Origin: Alphaproteobacteria bacterium
GTDB taxonomy: Bacteria; Pseudomonadota; Alphaproteobacteria; Micavibrionales; UBA2020
Length of the DNA stretch: 14,729 nt
Assembly: GCA_018971405.1 (NCBI GenBank)
Contig: JAGXAX010000009.1
Span: 1-14,729, forward strand
Direction of reading: 5' to 3'
Under the pieces are notes generated by a model that was not told the origin of the DNA, made no database searches, and saw only the letters and a list, made by a program, of their open reading frames with translations. This document shows positions 14,007 to 14,729 of the stretch, in pieces. Positions within the stretch are counted from its first letter, which is position 1, and each line of letters begins with the position of its first letter. Both the position numbers and the translations under genes were made by a program.

Positions 14007-14729
14007 GTGACTTTATCCCTGCGTAAAATGAACATCAGCCATTTCCGCTGCTACGACGCGGCGCGAATCGACCTGACCGGCGGCGCGCACGGCAACATCG
14101 TCGTCCTGACCGGCCCGAACGGCGCGGGCAAGACCAACATCCTCGAAGCCGTCAGCCTGCTCGTGCCGGGCAAGGGCCTGCGCGGCGCCGACGCCCCCGA
14201 CATCAAAAACCGCAATGCAGGGCCGGAAGACCTCTGGGCCGTCGCCGCCGAGATCGAGACCGCGGACGGCGAAACCGTGCGCGTCGGCACCGGCCTCGAC
14301 CGCGAAACGCAGCGCAGGCGCGTGCGCATCGACGGTGAAAACGTCAAAAGCCAGAACGCGCTCGGCGCGCTCTTCGCCGCCGTATGGCTGACGCCGCAAA
14401 TGGACCGGCTGTTCCTCGAAGGCGCGAGCGCGCGGCGGAAATTCCTCGACCGGCTCGTCGCCGCCTTCGCGCCGGAGCACACGGCAAGCCTCAACCGCTA
14501 CGAAAAGGCCATGCGCGAGCGCCTGCGGATTTTGCAGGACGCCCGCTCCGCCGATCCCGCGTGGCTCGAAGCGCTCGAAGCGCGAATGGCGGCGGAGGGC
14601 GTCGCCGTCGCCGCCGCGCGGCGGACGCTGGCCGAACGCCTGCAAGGCCACGCCGCAATTTTAAGCGCGAAGGCGCCTTTGTTTCCGCAGCCTGTCCTGT
14701 CGCTCGACGGCTGGACGGAAAACGAAATC
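14007..14729 (+). CDS. recF: DNA replication and repair protein RecF (partial, C-terminus beyond the window)
   Basis: SMC-like ATPase that binds gapped DNA and, with RecO and RecR, helps load RecA during gap repair. 241 residues of the N-terminal part are visible. They include the family's opening ISHFRCYDAARIDL, Walker A GPNGAGKTN at 36-44 followed by ILEAVSLL, and the characteristic AVWLTPQMDRLFLEGASARRKFLDRL block. The frame has a stop at 13989, leaving GTG 14007 or ATG 14028 as possible starts. GTG 14007 keeps the beta strand before FRCY and is used, though neither has a good Shine-Dalgarno. The gene is not preceded by dnaN as in the classic dnaA-dnaN-recF order; instead a divergent unknown gene lies upstream. 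It appears to have its own promoter. Confidence 0.93.
   Translation, partial: MTLSLRKMNISHFRCYDAARIDLTGGAHGNIVVLTGPNGAGKTNILEAVSLLVPGKGLRGADAPDIKNRNAGPEDLWAVAAEIETADGETVRVGTGLDRETQRRRVRIDGENVKSQNALGALFAAVWLTPQMDRLFLEGASARRKFLDRLVAAFAPEHTASLNRYEKAMRERLRILQDARSADPAWLEALEARMAAEGVAVAAARRTLAERLQGHAAILSAKAPLFPQPVLSLDGWTENEI

Overview
The window looks like ordinary chromosomal DNA of an alphaproteobacterium, with GC-rich genes separated by strikingly AT-rich gaps. The evidence is an RNase E with a long acidic insertion in its S1 domain, placed divergently from a cell-wall amidase gene, an HdaA-type DnaA regulator whose N-terminus matches the alphaproteobacterial form, and a DUF2066 secreted protein. 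An early-branching or predatory lineage such as the Micavibrio group is possible, but nothing in the sequence proves it. I see no rRNA, tRNA, insertion sequence, phage gene or CRISPR array.

Layout. (1) 1-1849, minus: RNase E, whose 3' end lies beyond the window. (2) 1850-2306: a 457-bp AT-rich divergent control region holding a nested hairpin and a candidate rne promoter flanked by an 8-bp inverted repeat. (3) 2307-3981, plus: periplasmic amidase AmiC, then a 69-residue lipoprotein. (4) 3982-4149: a bidirectional terminator and a 25-bp tandem repeat between convergent genes. (5) 4150-6678, minus: a 6-phosphofructokinase gene abutting an L,D-transpeptidase gene. (6) 6816-7366, plus: a DUF465 coiled-coil protein and a small two-helix membrane protein. 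(7) 7385-9570, minus: a DUF2066 exported protein whose stop overlaps the start of hdaA. (8) 9706-12771, plus: a hybrid histidine kinase with 7TM sensor, HisKA, HATPase, receiver and HPt domains. (9) 12775-13820, minus: nucleoside diphosphate kinase and an unrecognised 181-residue protein. (10) 14007-14729, plus: the N-terminal part of RecF.

Themes. Two cell-wall enzymes (amidase and L,D-transpeptidase) are separated by a lipoprotein gene. RNA decay (RNase E), nucleotide supply (Ndk), replication control (HdaA) and recombinational repair (RecF) are spread as single genes or pairs. There is no obvious defence island or novel multigene system. The most useful points to check are the mixed phosphoryl-donor signature of the phosphofructokinase, the rne leader structures, the two 27-bp in-frame duplications plus one intergenic tandem repeat within about 4 kb, the self-contained phosphorelay kinase, and the unknown gene beside recF, which has a near-consensus promoter.

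Long antisense reading frames (988 codons opposite the kinase, 465 opposite phosphofructokinase, 380 opposite the transpeptidase) are by-products of high GC at codon position 3 and are not annotated.
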